Assembly (NCBI RefSeq): GCF_001411555.2
Contig: NC_049911.1
Span: forward strand, 33,329,044-33,393,043
DNA from: Juglans regia
Taxonomy: Eukaryota > Streptophyta > Magnoliopsida > Fagales > Juglandaceae
Reading direction: 5' to 3'
Length of the DNA stretch: 64,000 nt
The stretch's first letter is position 1; every line of letters starts with the position of its first letter. A model generated the notes under the pieces. That model had not been told where the DNA came from and ran no database searches. It saw only the letters and a program-made list of their open reading frames with translations. Of the stretch, positions 1 to 11,720 are shown piece by piece. A program made the position numbers and the translations under genes.

Positions 1-3000
1 TTCAGATGATTCTGATGATGATGATTATAATCCAGAGAGGAGGGAAAACAGTTCCATGATCAGTGGGGCAGAATCTGATGACAATGTGTCAGATGACATT
101 AGTAGTTCTACTAGCCTGAGTTGGTCTTTGGATGTTGAATTTTTTTCTGGAAAGGAAGGCATGGTGTGTGAAAACAATTTTGCTAATAACGGTTTAGATT
201 CTGATGAATCCACCGACGGGGGAATTATATGCGGCCCTAGGCAGCGAAGAGCTGTTGACTATAAGAAGCTATACGATGTGAGTATCACAAAATTCTTAAG
301 ATTAAATTCTTTACCACTAAATCAAGCTGTCTATGATATATATTATTTTAAGAAGTAATGACCTAAAGGTGCTATATTGTTCCTTATCCTCTGTAGTCTT
401 TCTTCGTCCCCAAGAAGGGGGAATTAAGATGGGAAAAAATCAAGGTGTTCTATTTCTGAAGCCATAGTTATGTCCTTTAGTGTTAGCCTTGATACTATGT
501 CACCTGATGGTATGTAGCTTACCTGGGAATGTGGTATTAGAGAATAGGCCTACACAAGTTGCTTGTGATTACACAAAACTAGATTACCAGATATTAGAAT
601 GTAACAAAGTATCATTGGGCTGTTCTAGCCTCTCTGAAAACTGCATATATTTGATTTAGTTACCATAAAAAACGTAAATGAAAGCTATATAATAAGAACT
701 CGTGGAGCCAACAAATTGGATGGGATGGATATTATATTTACTATATTTTTTATTGCCTGTAAAATGTATTCCTAACCCGTAAGTCACCATTAAAACTTAC
801 ATTTTTTCTGATAAAATAATCATTCAATTCAAGATAGTATGAATAAAATTGGTCGCCTTGAGTATATACTCAACAAGAAATTTTGGTCCCGTGGAAAATT
901 ATGGTATACAGATTTTCACACTGTTTATGAAGCAGAATTTTTTCATGGAGTATTCAGATTGGCATTATGTGATTTGATTTGATTATCTTGTTCCCTAATA
1001 GGAAATGTTTGGAAAGGATGCTTCAGCTTTTGAACCAGTGAGTGAGGATGAAGACTGGGGTCCTGCTAAAAGAAAGCGGAGAGAAAAGGAGTCTGATGCA
1101 GCCAGCACCCTTATGACACTATATGAAAGTGAGCAGAAGCGTCAAAATTCTGAGACCAAAGAATTGAAAAAGAAACTCCCACTAGAAACTTCAACCAGAA
1201 GGCCATTTTTCAGAATACCCCACATTGCGGTTGAGGTAGTGAAAGTCCCACCTTTTCCTTTTCACACAGCTTCTCAATCAAGCATTCTTTTTAAATTAAG
1301 AAATAAGAACTGTAATCCAGTATTTACTGCATGAGATGTGTTGTTTTTCTTATTATGTACTGTACCAGAAGCTTCGTCAAGTTTTCGCTGAGAATGAACT
1401 TCCCCCAAGAGCTGTCAAGGAGAATCTTTCAAAGGAATTGGGCCTTGATCCAGAAAAGGTAAGTGTCTAAGTAAGTGTGTAAGCTTTCAGATTGATTTTA
1501 ATACTGGAAAGCAATCTCAAAAATGATAATGGAAAACCATCGCTATAGTAACAGTTGAAATAGGTTGGATCACAAACCCCATTCCACATGCAATGCAAGT
1601 GTTTTGCATTTATACAGCCTGTTTTAACTTTAAAATAATGCATTATTAGCTACCATCAGTGGCTTCATAAAGACACATTTATTGCAATCAGATGCCTATG
1701 AATTGACTATTTCTCCATCAAATACAACTATTAATACGCAATCTGTGAGGCTAGTGATGATTGGGGAATAGCAAACGTTATTGGTGGAATCTACTATTTC
1801 ATAGTTATAAGTATTTGCTCCATAGCTTATAGGTATTTGTTCTTTCTAGTATGCAGTTATAACACTTGATACACAAACTTTTCAGGTTAGCAAATGGTTC
1901 AAAAATGCACGATACTTGGCACTTAAATACAGAAAGGTGAGGTGACACTCCATTTATTTTTCAAATGCCCATCTATATTCAAGTCTCTTTTCTCCTTTTG
2001 TTCGTGTTCCTTTCTTGCATTTTGTCAGTCGTACTGGTTAGTTCCCTGCACCTTGGACTGCCATCAAGTTTTATCTTCTTATATAAATCTCCCTCACCTG
2101 TTTAGCATTGTGATGCTAAATTAGCATCTTTCTTTCGTTTCTTTTTTTTTTTTTTTAAAAGAGCCGGTAGCCCCACACATAGTGGCCCGTCCCAAGTTTA
2201 TTAATAAATCCTCACATATGGCAGAGGAAAAACTGTGATAACAAACCAAGAGTTTGGAAGATTACAAATCAGCACCTCAACACCCTCCCAAATCCAAATA
2301 AAAACAAAACAACGACAAACCATCAACAACCTAACCATATTAGACAAAGGATTTAGATCTAAAATAAAGGCAACCGGACTTATCCAGACAAAGATTTCTC
2401 TCAACGAAGAAGGAATACTGGAACAATTAGCATCTTTCTTGTACAAGCACTATCATCAATCTTTGGAGTCGATGAAGTAAAAGATAAATTCTTCTCGAGG
2501 TTTATCAACTACTAATTCTGTGCTCTAAATTCAAAATGTCGCTTATAGAGTCAAAATGTTTTTTTTTTTTTTTTTATGCTCTCACATGAATCCTTGAGAG
2601 TCAAAGCTTTTACCCAACATTGATTGATTGTTTTTCTGCAACAGGAAGAGACAGGAAAGCAACTTCGTAGTTTTAAGGAATCCAGATTAGAAAAATTGAA
2701 GAAAAAAGCTGACAATGTTATGGTATCAAACGATACCTCTGCAGAGATTATGATCCATAGCCCAAAGAATGTTAAAAAAGTTTTCCATAGAAAGAGCCCC
2801 AAGTCATTAGGCCGTGTTTTAAAGCAAAAGCGGCAGAAAAGATCTTCATTCATGTCACCTGCTAATGGCAAAAAGGTACCTGTGGCTCAGAAAACCCTTT
2901 CTTTCTTTGCCTTTTTGTTTCTCTCCATGATTCTTTATCATATTTGAATATTAGGAGTAACTCTCTTAATAATTCTATATTTTAAGCAACTCTCTTATCT

Positions 3001-3284
3001 GTTGCATTCAGGATACAGTGGAATTCAACGATGATGTGAGCTTGAAGAAGCTTTTGGAAGCAAGAACTAAGGAGAGGAAGAGGATCAGTGTCATGGCTAG
3101 GGGAGGATGTCAAGCAGCAGAGGTAGAAATGGAAAGACTTTGCAAAGTTATGGGTAGACTAGAGACCATAAAGCTGAAATTGCTGAGACTTCAAAATGAG
3201 AACGCCAGAGATTCTGATAAATCCCATTTATTTCAAGAGTCTGTGATTTATGTTCCCATAGCAGAGCTAAGGGAAAAACTTTGA
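1..3284 (+). CDS. HAT3.1: HAT3.1/PRH-type homeodomain protein, C-terminal part (5' end outside window)
   Basis: Six exons join in phase: 1-277, 1002-1235, 1369-1458, 1886-1936, 2645-2875 and 3012-3284 (stop TGA). All introns are GT-AG. The visible protein starts in an acidic Asp/Ser-rich stretch, then has GPRQRRAVDYKKLYDEMFGK and a basic KRKRR cluster that could be a nuclear signal. A homeodomain follows, running from RRPFFRIPHIAVE across exons 2-4 to WFKNARYLALKYRK; recognition-helix residues Trp, Phe, Asn and Arg are present in WFKNAR. The tail is Lys/Ser-rich and ends in a coiled-coil-like segment rich in Glu and Leu. In the HAT3.1/PRH family a PHD finger lies N-terminal to this region; here it would be upstream of base 1 and cannot be seen. 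The family is nuclear and DNA-binding. The gene runs tail-to-tail with the PHD gene that ends at 4677. The family call is firm; HAT3.1 versus the related PRH group is less certain. Confidence 0.88.
2140..2500 (-). repeat. T-tract-led retroposon-like insert in homeobox intron 4
   Basis: A run of about 18 T at 2140-2156 is followed by a moderately GC-rich block (agagccggtagccccac...) unlike the AT-rich intron around it. A leading T tract suggests the poly-A end of a minus-strand retroposon. I could not find target duplications or recognise the family, and the 3' boundary is approximate. Confidence 0.3.
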
Positions 3285-3372
3285 TCCCATGCAATATTTC
3301 GATTTTTTTTTAACCTGCACAGCCTTTAGTTTTAGTCGTAGCTGGTCGAACTCTACAGAAGTTCGTGTTTAC

Positions 3373-3537
3373 ATATCTTCTTTCGGTTCACCAGTAAATA
3401 TTTCCTTTACATGAGAAATTCAAAGCGAAAATCTTTACTAGAGTTGGCTCTTCTCGGAGTTTCTGACTTTCTAGGAAATATTAAGTTATTTTTACTGAAG
3501 TGGCTTTTATATCTTCTTTCGGTTCACCAGTAAATAT
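3373..3537. repeat. 29-bp perfect direct repeat in the 3' flank of the homeobox gene
   Basis: The 29-bp string beginning atatcttctttcggttcacc occurs at 3373-3401 and again at 3509-3537, 136 bp apart, just after the stop codon at 3284. It probably lies in the 3' UTR. It may be a small local duplication. The rest of 3285-3930 has no coding sign. Confidence 0.7.
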
Positions 3538-3934
3538 CTGAAGTGGGTCATTTTGCTGATTATGGCTTTTTATAGCCCAATCAACTTTGTCATATTCATG
3601 GGAACCTGCTACTATTTTATTATCTGAACCATCAATTTGCTTGGCTTTGTTCACAAGGGATGTTTTTCTAGAGTTGAAGCCTTACTTTTTTAACATTCCA
3701 TAATGTTAGATACAATTTTAGAATAACCAAACCATTAAGAATTAAGCAAAAAATATATAACTCATCATTAAAAGGTGGGTTTTTTCATGAGTTCAAAAAA
3801 TATGTTCACTTTTTTTTTTTAAGGTGGGCTTATTACTTAGAACTGTATCTAAGAATTAAGAATTAAGCAACTGTTATACTGTGTTTATACAAGCGCAACT
3901 GTCAATAAATAAGTGAACTTTTTTCCTATTTTAT

Positions 3935-4080
3935 ACCAAGCCGGTGAAATGATAAATTCGTGGGTTCGATCCCACAGGATTGATGAACTCAAGAGTCCGT
4001 CAAGTTCTTACTTAAATTTGAGAATATCTAGTAACAGAGAAATAAATAAAGTCCTATATTTATGAAGTATTTTAAGACTG
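3935..4080 (+). repeat. Repeat fragment with a Pol III B-box-like hairpin
   Basis: The sequence gtgggttcgatcccac near 3960 is a 16-bp near-perfect palindrome that contains a B-box-like GGTTCGATCCC. It is followed by gattgatgaactcaagagtc. No acceptor stem or A box is in place, so it is not an intact tRNA gene. It looks like a fragment of a dispersed repeat of unknown class. Confidence 0.3.
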
Positions 4081-4676
4081 CTCAAAAAACTTACAAAGGC
4101 ATGCCATAAATTATGTAAGAGCACAGCTGATGTGTTTCTCTCTCACCAACTGAGGTTCTCCCAAATTTGCGGGAATGAAGCATTGAATAACTCATGGTCG
4201 GATACAGTATATGTAATTTAATCATTAACTGATATGTCCCGCTCCCCTCTTGGAAGTTACAATTTCCAGAACATAATCCATGAAAACTTTTCTTTTTATA
4301 AGTCGTCATCATCCATGAAACTTAAAAAACCCTAGACGTGTCAAAACCGGAACCAAAATATATTTCACTATTCTTTCGAACGATATGATTCATTTCAGTT
4401 CAAAATTCCAAAATTTAGTTCAAGAAAAAAAAACAACCATTTGGCAGGGATATTCGCAAAGTCAACAATGAAAGTAAGAACGGATGAAGATTGCAGGAGG
4501 GAGAATAGACATGGAACGAGACATCTATGTTCTGTTTCATCTGTCTATAACGATTATAATGCTAGACAACAGTGGTGTGGAATGCCTAATTCAATTTGGA
4601 TTTCAATGTCCTTGAGTGTACAAGACACAGGAAGCCAAGTTGTAAGGACGCTCTAGACAAAATTATCAAGCAGTTC

Positions 4677-5520
4677 TCACCATGTTATGGAGTCCGTATG
4701 TTTAACTGTAGGTTTTTGATGATCACCATCACTCTTTGTATGATCTGACTTTCGCCGTTTGGCAGCTAGCTGGGGCCTCAGCTGCATGTAATATGAAACA
4801 TTAAGAACCCAGCAATAACCAGCAACAAACAGGGGAACAGAGAGAGAGAGAGAGAGACTAGGCTCCAATGAGCCACCTACACATGTCCAATCACCCAGCT
4901 CAAAAATAGATCCCCTAAAGATTTGGATCCATGGGAAACACTACGGCACAGAGGGATAAGATGCAGTGGCATGGGTTATGCCTTGAAGCGTCAAGGATAT
5001 TCTTAGGTGCTGGAAAGGTATTAGGGGAAATGCTCACATTGTCGCTGTGTGGAAAATGATTCCCCTTTGCATTATGTGGTGTTTGTGGATGGTGAGAAAT
5101 AAGAGGTGTTTCAAAGATTGGGAGTGTCCCTTGGATGAGCTGAAGAGATTCCTTTATAATACTTTATTTTCTTGGGCTTCGGTCATTAGTTGTAATGAGG
5201 ACAGTTTTCATGATTTGTTTGTATCCCTCACTAGCGCTTAATGGTACTTGGGCATTTTCTGTGTATACTTCTTGTGTACTTGGGCAATGCCTATTCCTAT
5301 CAATAAAGTTTTACTTTTACTTATCGAAAAAAAAAAAAATTAATGCAATATAAATATCCAACCTATTGCATTACTGCACTTCAAATTGAATTGCAGTTTC
5401 TTAAATTGATCAAAGTTTTTATGCAGTTGCTTCTATTTTTGCTTCTGACATCATTTTCTTCAAAAAATTCATAAAGTCTATACAGAAGTGTTTGCAATTA
5501 AAAGTTCAAGATACATTGGA

Positions 5521-5556
<36 letters not shown>

Positions 5557-8500
5557 GGGCATTCCTAATGCTTCCTTTAGGCTTTAGGGTCAACAAAGTT
5601 AGCATGTATGTTTACACATTAAGTACGATCAGTTGATTAAAAGATACGGCTGCTTCTCAAATAAGGTAAATGCCTGATGATTTATTATTTGGGAAGATCA
5701 GTTAATGTTAATCAATGGATAGACTGACAGATTTGATCATGGATGAGTAAAATCTAAAGTAGAGGCAAGGATCTGAAACAACTTAGCAGCAACAATAAGT
5801 AATCTAATTTGCCTATACTCTTTGCATGGATCAACAAAAAGAACATCTAGTAATCTAAAAAAATGCCAAGACGTACCATCTGAATATATTTTAGTTGCTT
5901 TAGAACTTGATCTGTTTCTAGCTCCTGAAGCGAACAGATGAAATGATACTGAATTAAAATATATTAGGAGCAGAACAACAAAGGTAAAAGAAGAGTGCTT
6001 GATAAGAAAATGAAGGTGTTAGACTGATGAAAGCAAACAGCATTATTTACAACACGTATACATCGTGATCAGTGTTTGGTACCAAGCCTGTCAAAGAAAC
6101 ACGAACCCTCTCAATCAAAGCAGTTTGCCGACAACATCAAGTGATATAAATAATGTAATTTTCACATAAGAAACAATTTGATTTTTTTTAATCTTATTAT
6201 CATCGCCTTAAAGAGCTTGATTGAACATGCACTTTAACATTTCTTTTCATTATTGCCTATTGGCCATCATTTTTTTTCTCTGAACCAGTATTTGGCATCA
6301 ACTATATAGTATGAGTCAGTTTTTCAGTAGGCTGCACAGAAAAAGTCTATCCATCAATTCTAGCATCTATAAAAAGTCAAGCCAGTGATCAACCCAAACT
6401 AAGATTTATTTCTATTCTTTTCTTCTTACTTATAAAAGAAAAAAAATATTTCTTTCTAAGCAAAATCGCCAGAATAAAATGATGTATTATAACCTGATCT
6501 GATGTTTGACAATTAATGTCAAATTTTTAACAGAAATACTTTAATGCTCTGAGGTAGAAAGTATGCCACATGCTATTCACAACTCTTTGGATATAACTAA
6601 TTTGACAGTCATTCTTGCTATGTATTCTTCCTCCCAAGTGTCTCTAACAAGCGGAAGAAATCCAAACAGATCAAAAGAACTGAAAAGTAAGGTTATTTCA
6701 CCTGAGGGACGGCACAATCAGCATGGGTTGAATCCCAAAGGACAGAGCGAAAGCAGTCCCAGTCATCCGTTTGGACTTCACAAAGAGGAGCCCTGCCATT
6801 TTAAAAACTATAGTGTATTAAGCATCCCGAACTAATTGACAAGAAAATGACAGGTCATATATGAAAGAATACAGGGAAAAAAATTGAAGAAGAGAGACAG
6901 AGAGAGGAGATAATGAGCCATGCAGGCTATAAAGATTATCCTACATTGCATAACAAACAAAAAATGTAATATAACTTGAGATTACATAGAAGTACAACCA
7001 ACAAAAAAGTTCTTCAAGAAAGATTTACCCAACGAGGAATTTGCACAAGTAACTCCCTGAATAAACTTATGAATGGGCAAAAACATAGAAACTAACAATC
7101 ATCTGTGTTCATATTTAAGTTCTGCATAAAGCTAGTTTTAATATTAAGTTTTAGGCAGATTATCCTTGTAAAAGCTTCCTGATAAAGCTAAAAGTCTAAC
7201 CCTACCAAATTCCTGATAAATGTTCATCATACACCACGAACACTAAAACAAAGACTGTCAATCACTCATATAGAAGATTGTCATTTAGTTTACCTGCGCC
7301 ACTTTCCACATATAGTTCCATTTACACCTTCACCTATGCCGTCTATAACGTCTCGACACTGAAGCCAATTACATATGGAGTTTGGTGTATAAGGCTTGTT
7401 GACGTTCCATTCCTACAGAAGGAAAAATGCCAAGTAAAAAGAAAGAAGAAAATAAAAGAAAGACAAAGAAAAGATGTTTCACTTCTACCCAGACCAGATG
7501 AAATTCAAAGGTCAATTGTGAAATCAAACTTTACATGTGAAGTAACACACACTGAAGGATTCATTTCCACTGGTTCACCTACGGCATCAACATCACTGCA
7601 TCACAGTGAAATAACAACCATCAGGAATATATGGTTCAGTGAAAGAATATATACGTAATGAAGTTACCTGTTCTTCTTTTTTTTCTGATAAGTAAACGAT
7701 TGTATCAATAAGAATAGGCATAGCCCAAGTACACGAGGGGGTATGCAAGAGGTAACACCTATTTAGGAAGAAGAAAGTGTTGTTCTAGAAAGCTATAAAC
7801 TTAAAGAAGTTGAGAATTTGAAGATAGGTGAAAGAACATACTTAATTATCGGACCTGACCAGTCGGGAACTTCTGCTTGAAAACCTTTACCAACCCGGAC
7901 ACCCATTTTATATGGTTCAGTATCTCTCAACATCGATAGTATTGGATTTGAGTCACCTTTAACTGATGTGATTCTACATCTGCCCATTTCACTAGCAATG
8001 CTCAGTGATTTTATGGTGTCTGTTTCCTTTGGAATTTTACATTTCTTTTTCAAACAAGAATAACAAAACCATTCATCATCATCAGTTGGTATTTTCTTCA
8101 TACGGGGATTGAGGCAAGAAACATGGAATGCCTCTTCACAATGATCACAAATAAGCATGTTCATTGTAGTATCTGAATGACCACAAATATTGCATAATCG
8201 GGAACAGCTACTTCCACTACTAGGACCAGTATCTTCAGTAGAATCATCATTCTTGGCAGGCAAAACACCAACCAAACCCTGACATCTAAGTATAGAAATG
8301 CATAAATCATTTTCTGAAAGATCTTCCCCCTTGACCTCCATAGCCATCACACTAGATGAAGAGCATTCACCAGTGTCATCCACTTCAGTCTCCATTGAAG
8401 CTGAAACATGTTCCATATTTGATTGTGACGATGAGCAACTGTCATTTACACTATCAACCTCTAAAATCTTTTGCCTGCCACTTTTCAGCACATCATCAGA

Positions 8501-9058
8501 AGCATGCCCATCCCCAACAGAACATCCATTTATAGATCGTGACTTAAAAACGCAGGGATCTTTTATGCATAAAAGAGAAGCCTTAGTCGGCACTCCAACA
8601 GTATGACTTTCATGCTCGACTTGAAAACCTTGAAAATCTACAAGCTTTTCCTTGGCAGCCACAGAGGGTGCATCAGAACTTATGACTGAATGACAATCAG
8701 CACTTTTCTTCATATTTACAGGGGCCTGTGGTGAAAAAATGGTGAGAGAGTTTTGCCGTAGCTTCCTTCGTCTATATACAAAATTTGGCATACAGCTTTC
8801 AGATATTGTACTAACATTTGATGGCTGGGCATAACTTCTAGGAAAATTTAAGGAGTTTGGAGTATTAGCATTATCCTTTTCCTCTATTACTGGGTCAGCA
8901 TTTCCGCACTGACCAAGTGTGTGTTTATCACAATTCGAACCCATCTGCCAAGTTTCAGTGCCCGGCCTCCAATCACATAAGTCCTCTACTTTCCCATGAT
9001 CAGATACAAAAAATAGAGTAGCTTCAGTTGAACTAGGAAGGGAACTCTGCATCACCAT
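4677..9058 (-). CDS. PHD-finger protein with a divergent CW-like zinc finger
   Basis: Six coding exons join in phase (minus strand): 9058-7842, 7595-7535, 7412-7294, 6792-6702, 5924-5877 and 4781-4677, giving about 546 residues. The start is the first in-frame ATG (MVMQSSLPSS) after a splice acceptor near 9134. Residues 1-280 are low-complexity and Ser-rich. A canonical C4-H-C3 PHD finger spans about 289-336 (CNIC, CDHC, HVSC, CYSC). Residues about 442-492 read WLQC, CGKWRRAP, DWDC, HADC: the Trp/Cys spacing of a CW zinc finger, but with 15 residues between the first two cysteines instead of the usual two. The tail has LRPQLAAKRRK, a likely nuclear signal. PHD and CW modules read histone H3 tails in known families, so a nuclear chromatin role is inferred. 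I recognise it as a conserved plant protein but know no established function or symbol. Confidence 0.88.
4962..5337 (+). mobile_element. 5'-truncated LINE 3' end with A-tail
   Basis: Bases 5047-5241 encode MWKMIPLCIMWCLWMVRNKR..., matching the zf-RVT tail of ORF2 in the larger LINEs of this window (compare MVWKMIPLCIMWCIWTERN on the minus strand near 22700). The 3' UTR has the shared signature: cttgtgtacttgggcaatgcc, then caataaagttttacttttacttat, then an A run ending at about 5340. It lies between the convergent homeobox and PHD genes, downstream of both. Start is approximate; no clear target duplication was found. Confidence 0.75.
5524..5552. repeat. (GA)n microsatellite
   Basis: About 14 GA dinucleotides in the last intron of the minus-strand PHD gene. 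Confidence 0.9.
7676..7785 (-). mobile_element. LINE 3' tail in PHD gene intron
   Basis: A T run (7679-7686), then ctgataagtaaacgattg and gaataggcatagcccaagt, match the reverse complement of the 3' ends of the other LINEs here. It is a short 5'-truncated copy between coding exons 1 and 2 of the PHD gene. The outer boundary is approximate. Confidence 0.65.
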
Positions 9059-9784
9059 TTCACCTAATACAACTTCACTGATTTCTGGTATATGTTGAAT
9101 TCCAACTCCCAAATGAAGACAAAGATAAAACCCCTACTATGTTTCAATCATCAAATGCATATCAAACATAGAGAGCAGCCTCAAAATATCCGCCATCTAG
9201 GCCTCATTCTTCCTGGCCATCATCTCAAAATAAAAAATGCATATAAGGACAAATGATAGAACAAATGAGAGCATAAAGTTTTTGCCTACCAAGTAAATTC
9301 TTTATTTAAATCATATAAATGCATAATTGAACAAAAATGCCAATATATTCAACATACTGTACACCAGCCTATTTTAGTTGTCCTTGTTTACCTTGTGGGT
9401 ATGTCCATAATAGACGTTCACTTTCAAAATCAATAAGCATATTTATATGACTTCCTAAACTACCAGGCACTCATCAACCCTATCATCGTTCACCAATTCA
9501 ATGTGGGACTTACCCTTTTGGGGCATTACAATCTACCCCGCTCATATCTCTGGCGTCCTCTCCAAGACCATATAGATTCTGAGCACCAGATGTCATTACC
9601 AATCGGCCCTAATGACATTGGTAACGATCTAAGGAAAGCGTTAGACACGTTTATGCTTATATTCCAAAACAATTTGGTAGTCCTTGGAATTTCACCGAGT
9701 AAAAAACTAATGTGAAACTTAGCACTCGTATAACTATATCATCAAACACACATTGTTTTTCCTTTTTGATAAATATCATCATTC

Positions 9785-10019
9785 TTTTTTTTTTATTGGA
9801 ACCGGGTGTCCAGGAATAGCGTCCCGACTAATCCCGGGAGTGCACAAGCCCTCGGCAAGGAGTTTCCCGCAAGTTCACCTCGGGTAATTCAAGGGAAAAA
9901 TCTTCCATTCTGATGGCCCCTAGAGATTGTTTGCACCCAATGGTATTTGAACCTTAGACTTGGAGGGAGCATACCCCCAAGCCCAAGGCCTTTACCACTT
10001 AAGCCAACCCCTAGGAGTT
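9785..10019 (-). mobile_element. Au-like tRNA-derived SINE
   Basis: Read on the minus strand, the element starts near ggggttggcttaagtggtaa (A box), continues to ggttcaaatacc (B box), and ends in the Au-type tail ggacacccggttccaataaa with an A run (T run on plus, 9785-9794). A perfect 13-bp target duplication, AATATCATCATTC, flanks it at 9772-9784 and 10020-10032. It sits in the leader intron of the PHD gene in the same orientation as the gene. Confidence 0.88.
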
Positions 10020-10222
10020 AATATCATCATTCACCCATTTAATGTGCGACTTAGCCATTCAATGAAAAAATCTCACAGTCTGATGGCCCCTAGAGATTGT
10101 TTGCACCCAAGGGTATTTGAACCTTAGACCTGGAGAGAGCATACCCCCAAGCCCAAGGCCTTTACCACTTGAGCCAACCCCTAGGGGTTAATATCATCAC
10201 TCGCCCATTTAATGTGCGACTT
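9911..10222. repeat. 170-bp tandem duplication covering the SINE head and its flank
   Basis: The segment from tgatggcccctagagattg (9911) to cgacttagccatt recurs from 10081 to about 10230 with a 170-bp offset and few mismatches. The duplicated unit contains the SINE 5' region plus the right target duplication and flank (cccatttaatgtgcgactt), so it arose after the SINE inserted. Confidence 0.8.
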
Positions 10223-11720
10223 AGCCATTATGGGGCATTAAAGTTTGCCCAGAGTCCATTGCCAAACATGCTTAGTAATTGTATCAGGAGCCCATTCAAG
10301 GTAACAAAAGATAAACAAAAAGTAGTATTAATACGTTGCTTAGAGTTTACCATATTTGGAACATATTGGGCCATGTCTAACATGCGTCCTAGGAAATGCA
10401 TTTCAAATTTTGGATGCAAAAGATCTAGATGTGTATATGGGCATCAGCAGCCAGCGCATATATAAGATAGAAAAGAAGTCTCTTCCATAAACATGCACGT
10501 GTTTTTTCAATATTAGGCCAATGACTCATTAGGACCTACCATAAAATATGTTCACAAATGATGACTAAATGATATGCTTCCAAATCTAGAAGTCCATCTT
10601 TTTTGCTCCCTGATCTATGATTTAATGCCACTCATGGTTTTGTGGGGGGACATTTGACTGAATATTATCAGTGAGATTTTCCATGGGCTATTACTTCTTT
10701 TGAGAACTCTAGGGTGTTACTTGCTACAGGACCCTGAAGAGTTTTTTTCTTTGTTTTCTCAATAATCTTAGATTTCATTGTAAAAGTCAAGTCAATTTGC
10801 ATCTCATCGAACTCCGAACTGCAAACTCTCAGAACTAAGCTTTTCACCCCCATCTTAACTGACTCCTAAAAAAGATCAAGGGAAACCAAAAGGAAAAGGA
10901 TTAACCGTTACTTTTGATTAAGATGTGTCAGACACTCCTTGACCACCTACAAATCCCTCAACACGTGTAGTTCCTTGTCGAACATGCACCGGATAATTAC
11001 TGGGATAAAATCCAAAAGTGGTGGCAACAGAGGCAAAGAGGGATTTGAACACGGTCAAACATTTCCTAGGGCATCCTGAACCCAAACCGTAAGCCCACTC
11101 AGCCAAATGCATCTTAATCATTTTCCTTTTATTCATCTTCCTTGTTATCTAATACAGAGACCTAAAGGTACAAAATATTTGTATTTATATAGTTTTAATG
11201 GATTTCTTTTTATGGTTTGCCATGTTCAAAACTTATACCCGCATTCAATCGTTATTTAAAGTATGCCCATAAACGCCTGTTTACTTCGTTAGTTTAGGTT
11301 AATTGATATAGGGTTTTCAATAATCAATACATAGTACTAAAACACCGTCCCATCTGAGTTATTATTATCTTGTTTAACAGCACTAGCAGATACACACAAT
11401 CCCTGCTCAAATACCGTCCCATCTGTAAGTTAATCAGGTATAATCGGAAACAATTAAAAGTTTCTTGCAAATGAACCCTCAAAAGAGCAAGAACAATCAT
11501 AAAAATCCACAAGTTTCATATGGTAATGCTCATACAAGAATGATAAATTGAACATTTTGGAGCCACAAGATTATGCAATTGAAAAAGAAGCGCAACATGA
11601 GCTTACCTGATCGAAAGAACGCACAGTCTGAGAAGAAGAAACCAAACAAAGCCCTAGAGGGAGGAATAAGCGACGGGCTTGCAATGAGACGTCCTCAAAA
11701 GCTCAAGGCTGTAGCAACGA

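Larger units (their letters stand above)
9059..11720 (-). other. 5' leader and long leader intron of the PHD gene
   Basis: An upstream non-coding exon is suggested at about 11607-11720 by the donor cgatcag/gtaagctc at 11606-11601 on the minus strand. The best acceptor before the coding start is catagtag/ggg at 9134, so the leader intron would be about 2.47 kb. It hosts the SINE and its tandem duplication at 9.8-10.2 kb. No coding exon was seen in it. Start of transcription is not defined. Confidence 0.55.

Noticed and set aside
25..213. Minus-strand frame opposite the first homeobox exon
   Set aside because: Antisense shadow of a conserved exon, no domain.
3955..3975. Possible tRNA gene at gtgggttcgatcccac
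   Set aside because: B-box-like hairpin only; no acceptor stem, D arm or anticodon arm at correct distances.
8298..8606. Plus-strand frame opposite the PHD gene
   Set aside because: Antisense to the Ser-rich coding exon with correct splice phases on minus.
9110..9112. Start of the PHD protein at an in-frame TTG upstream
   Set aside because: TTG is not a usual plant start; the first ATG in frame (9058) after a good acceptor is preferred.
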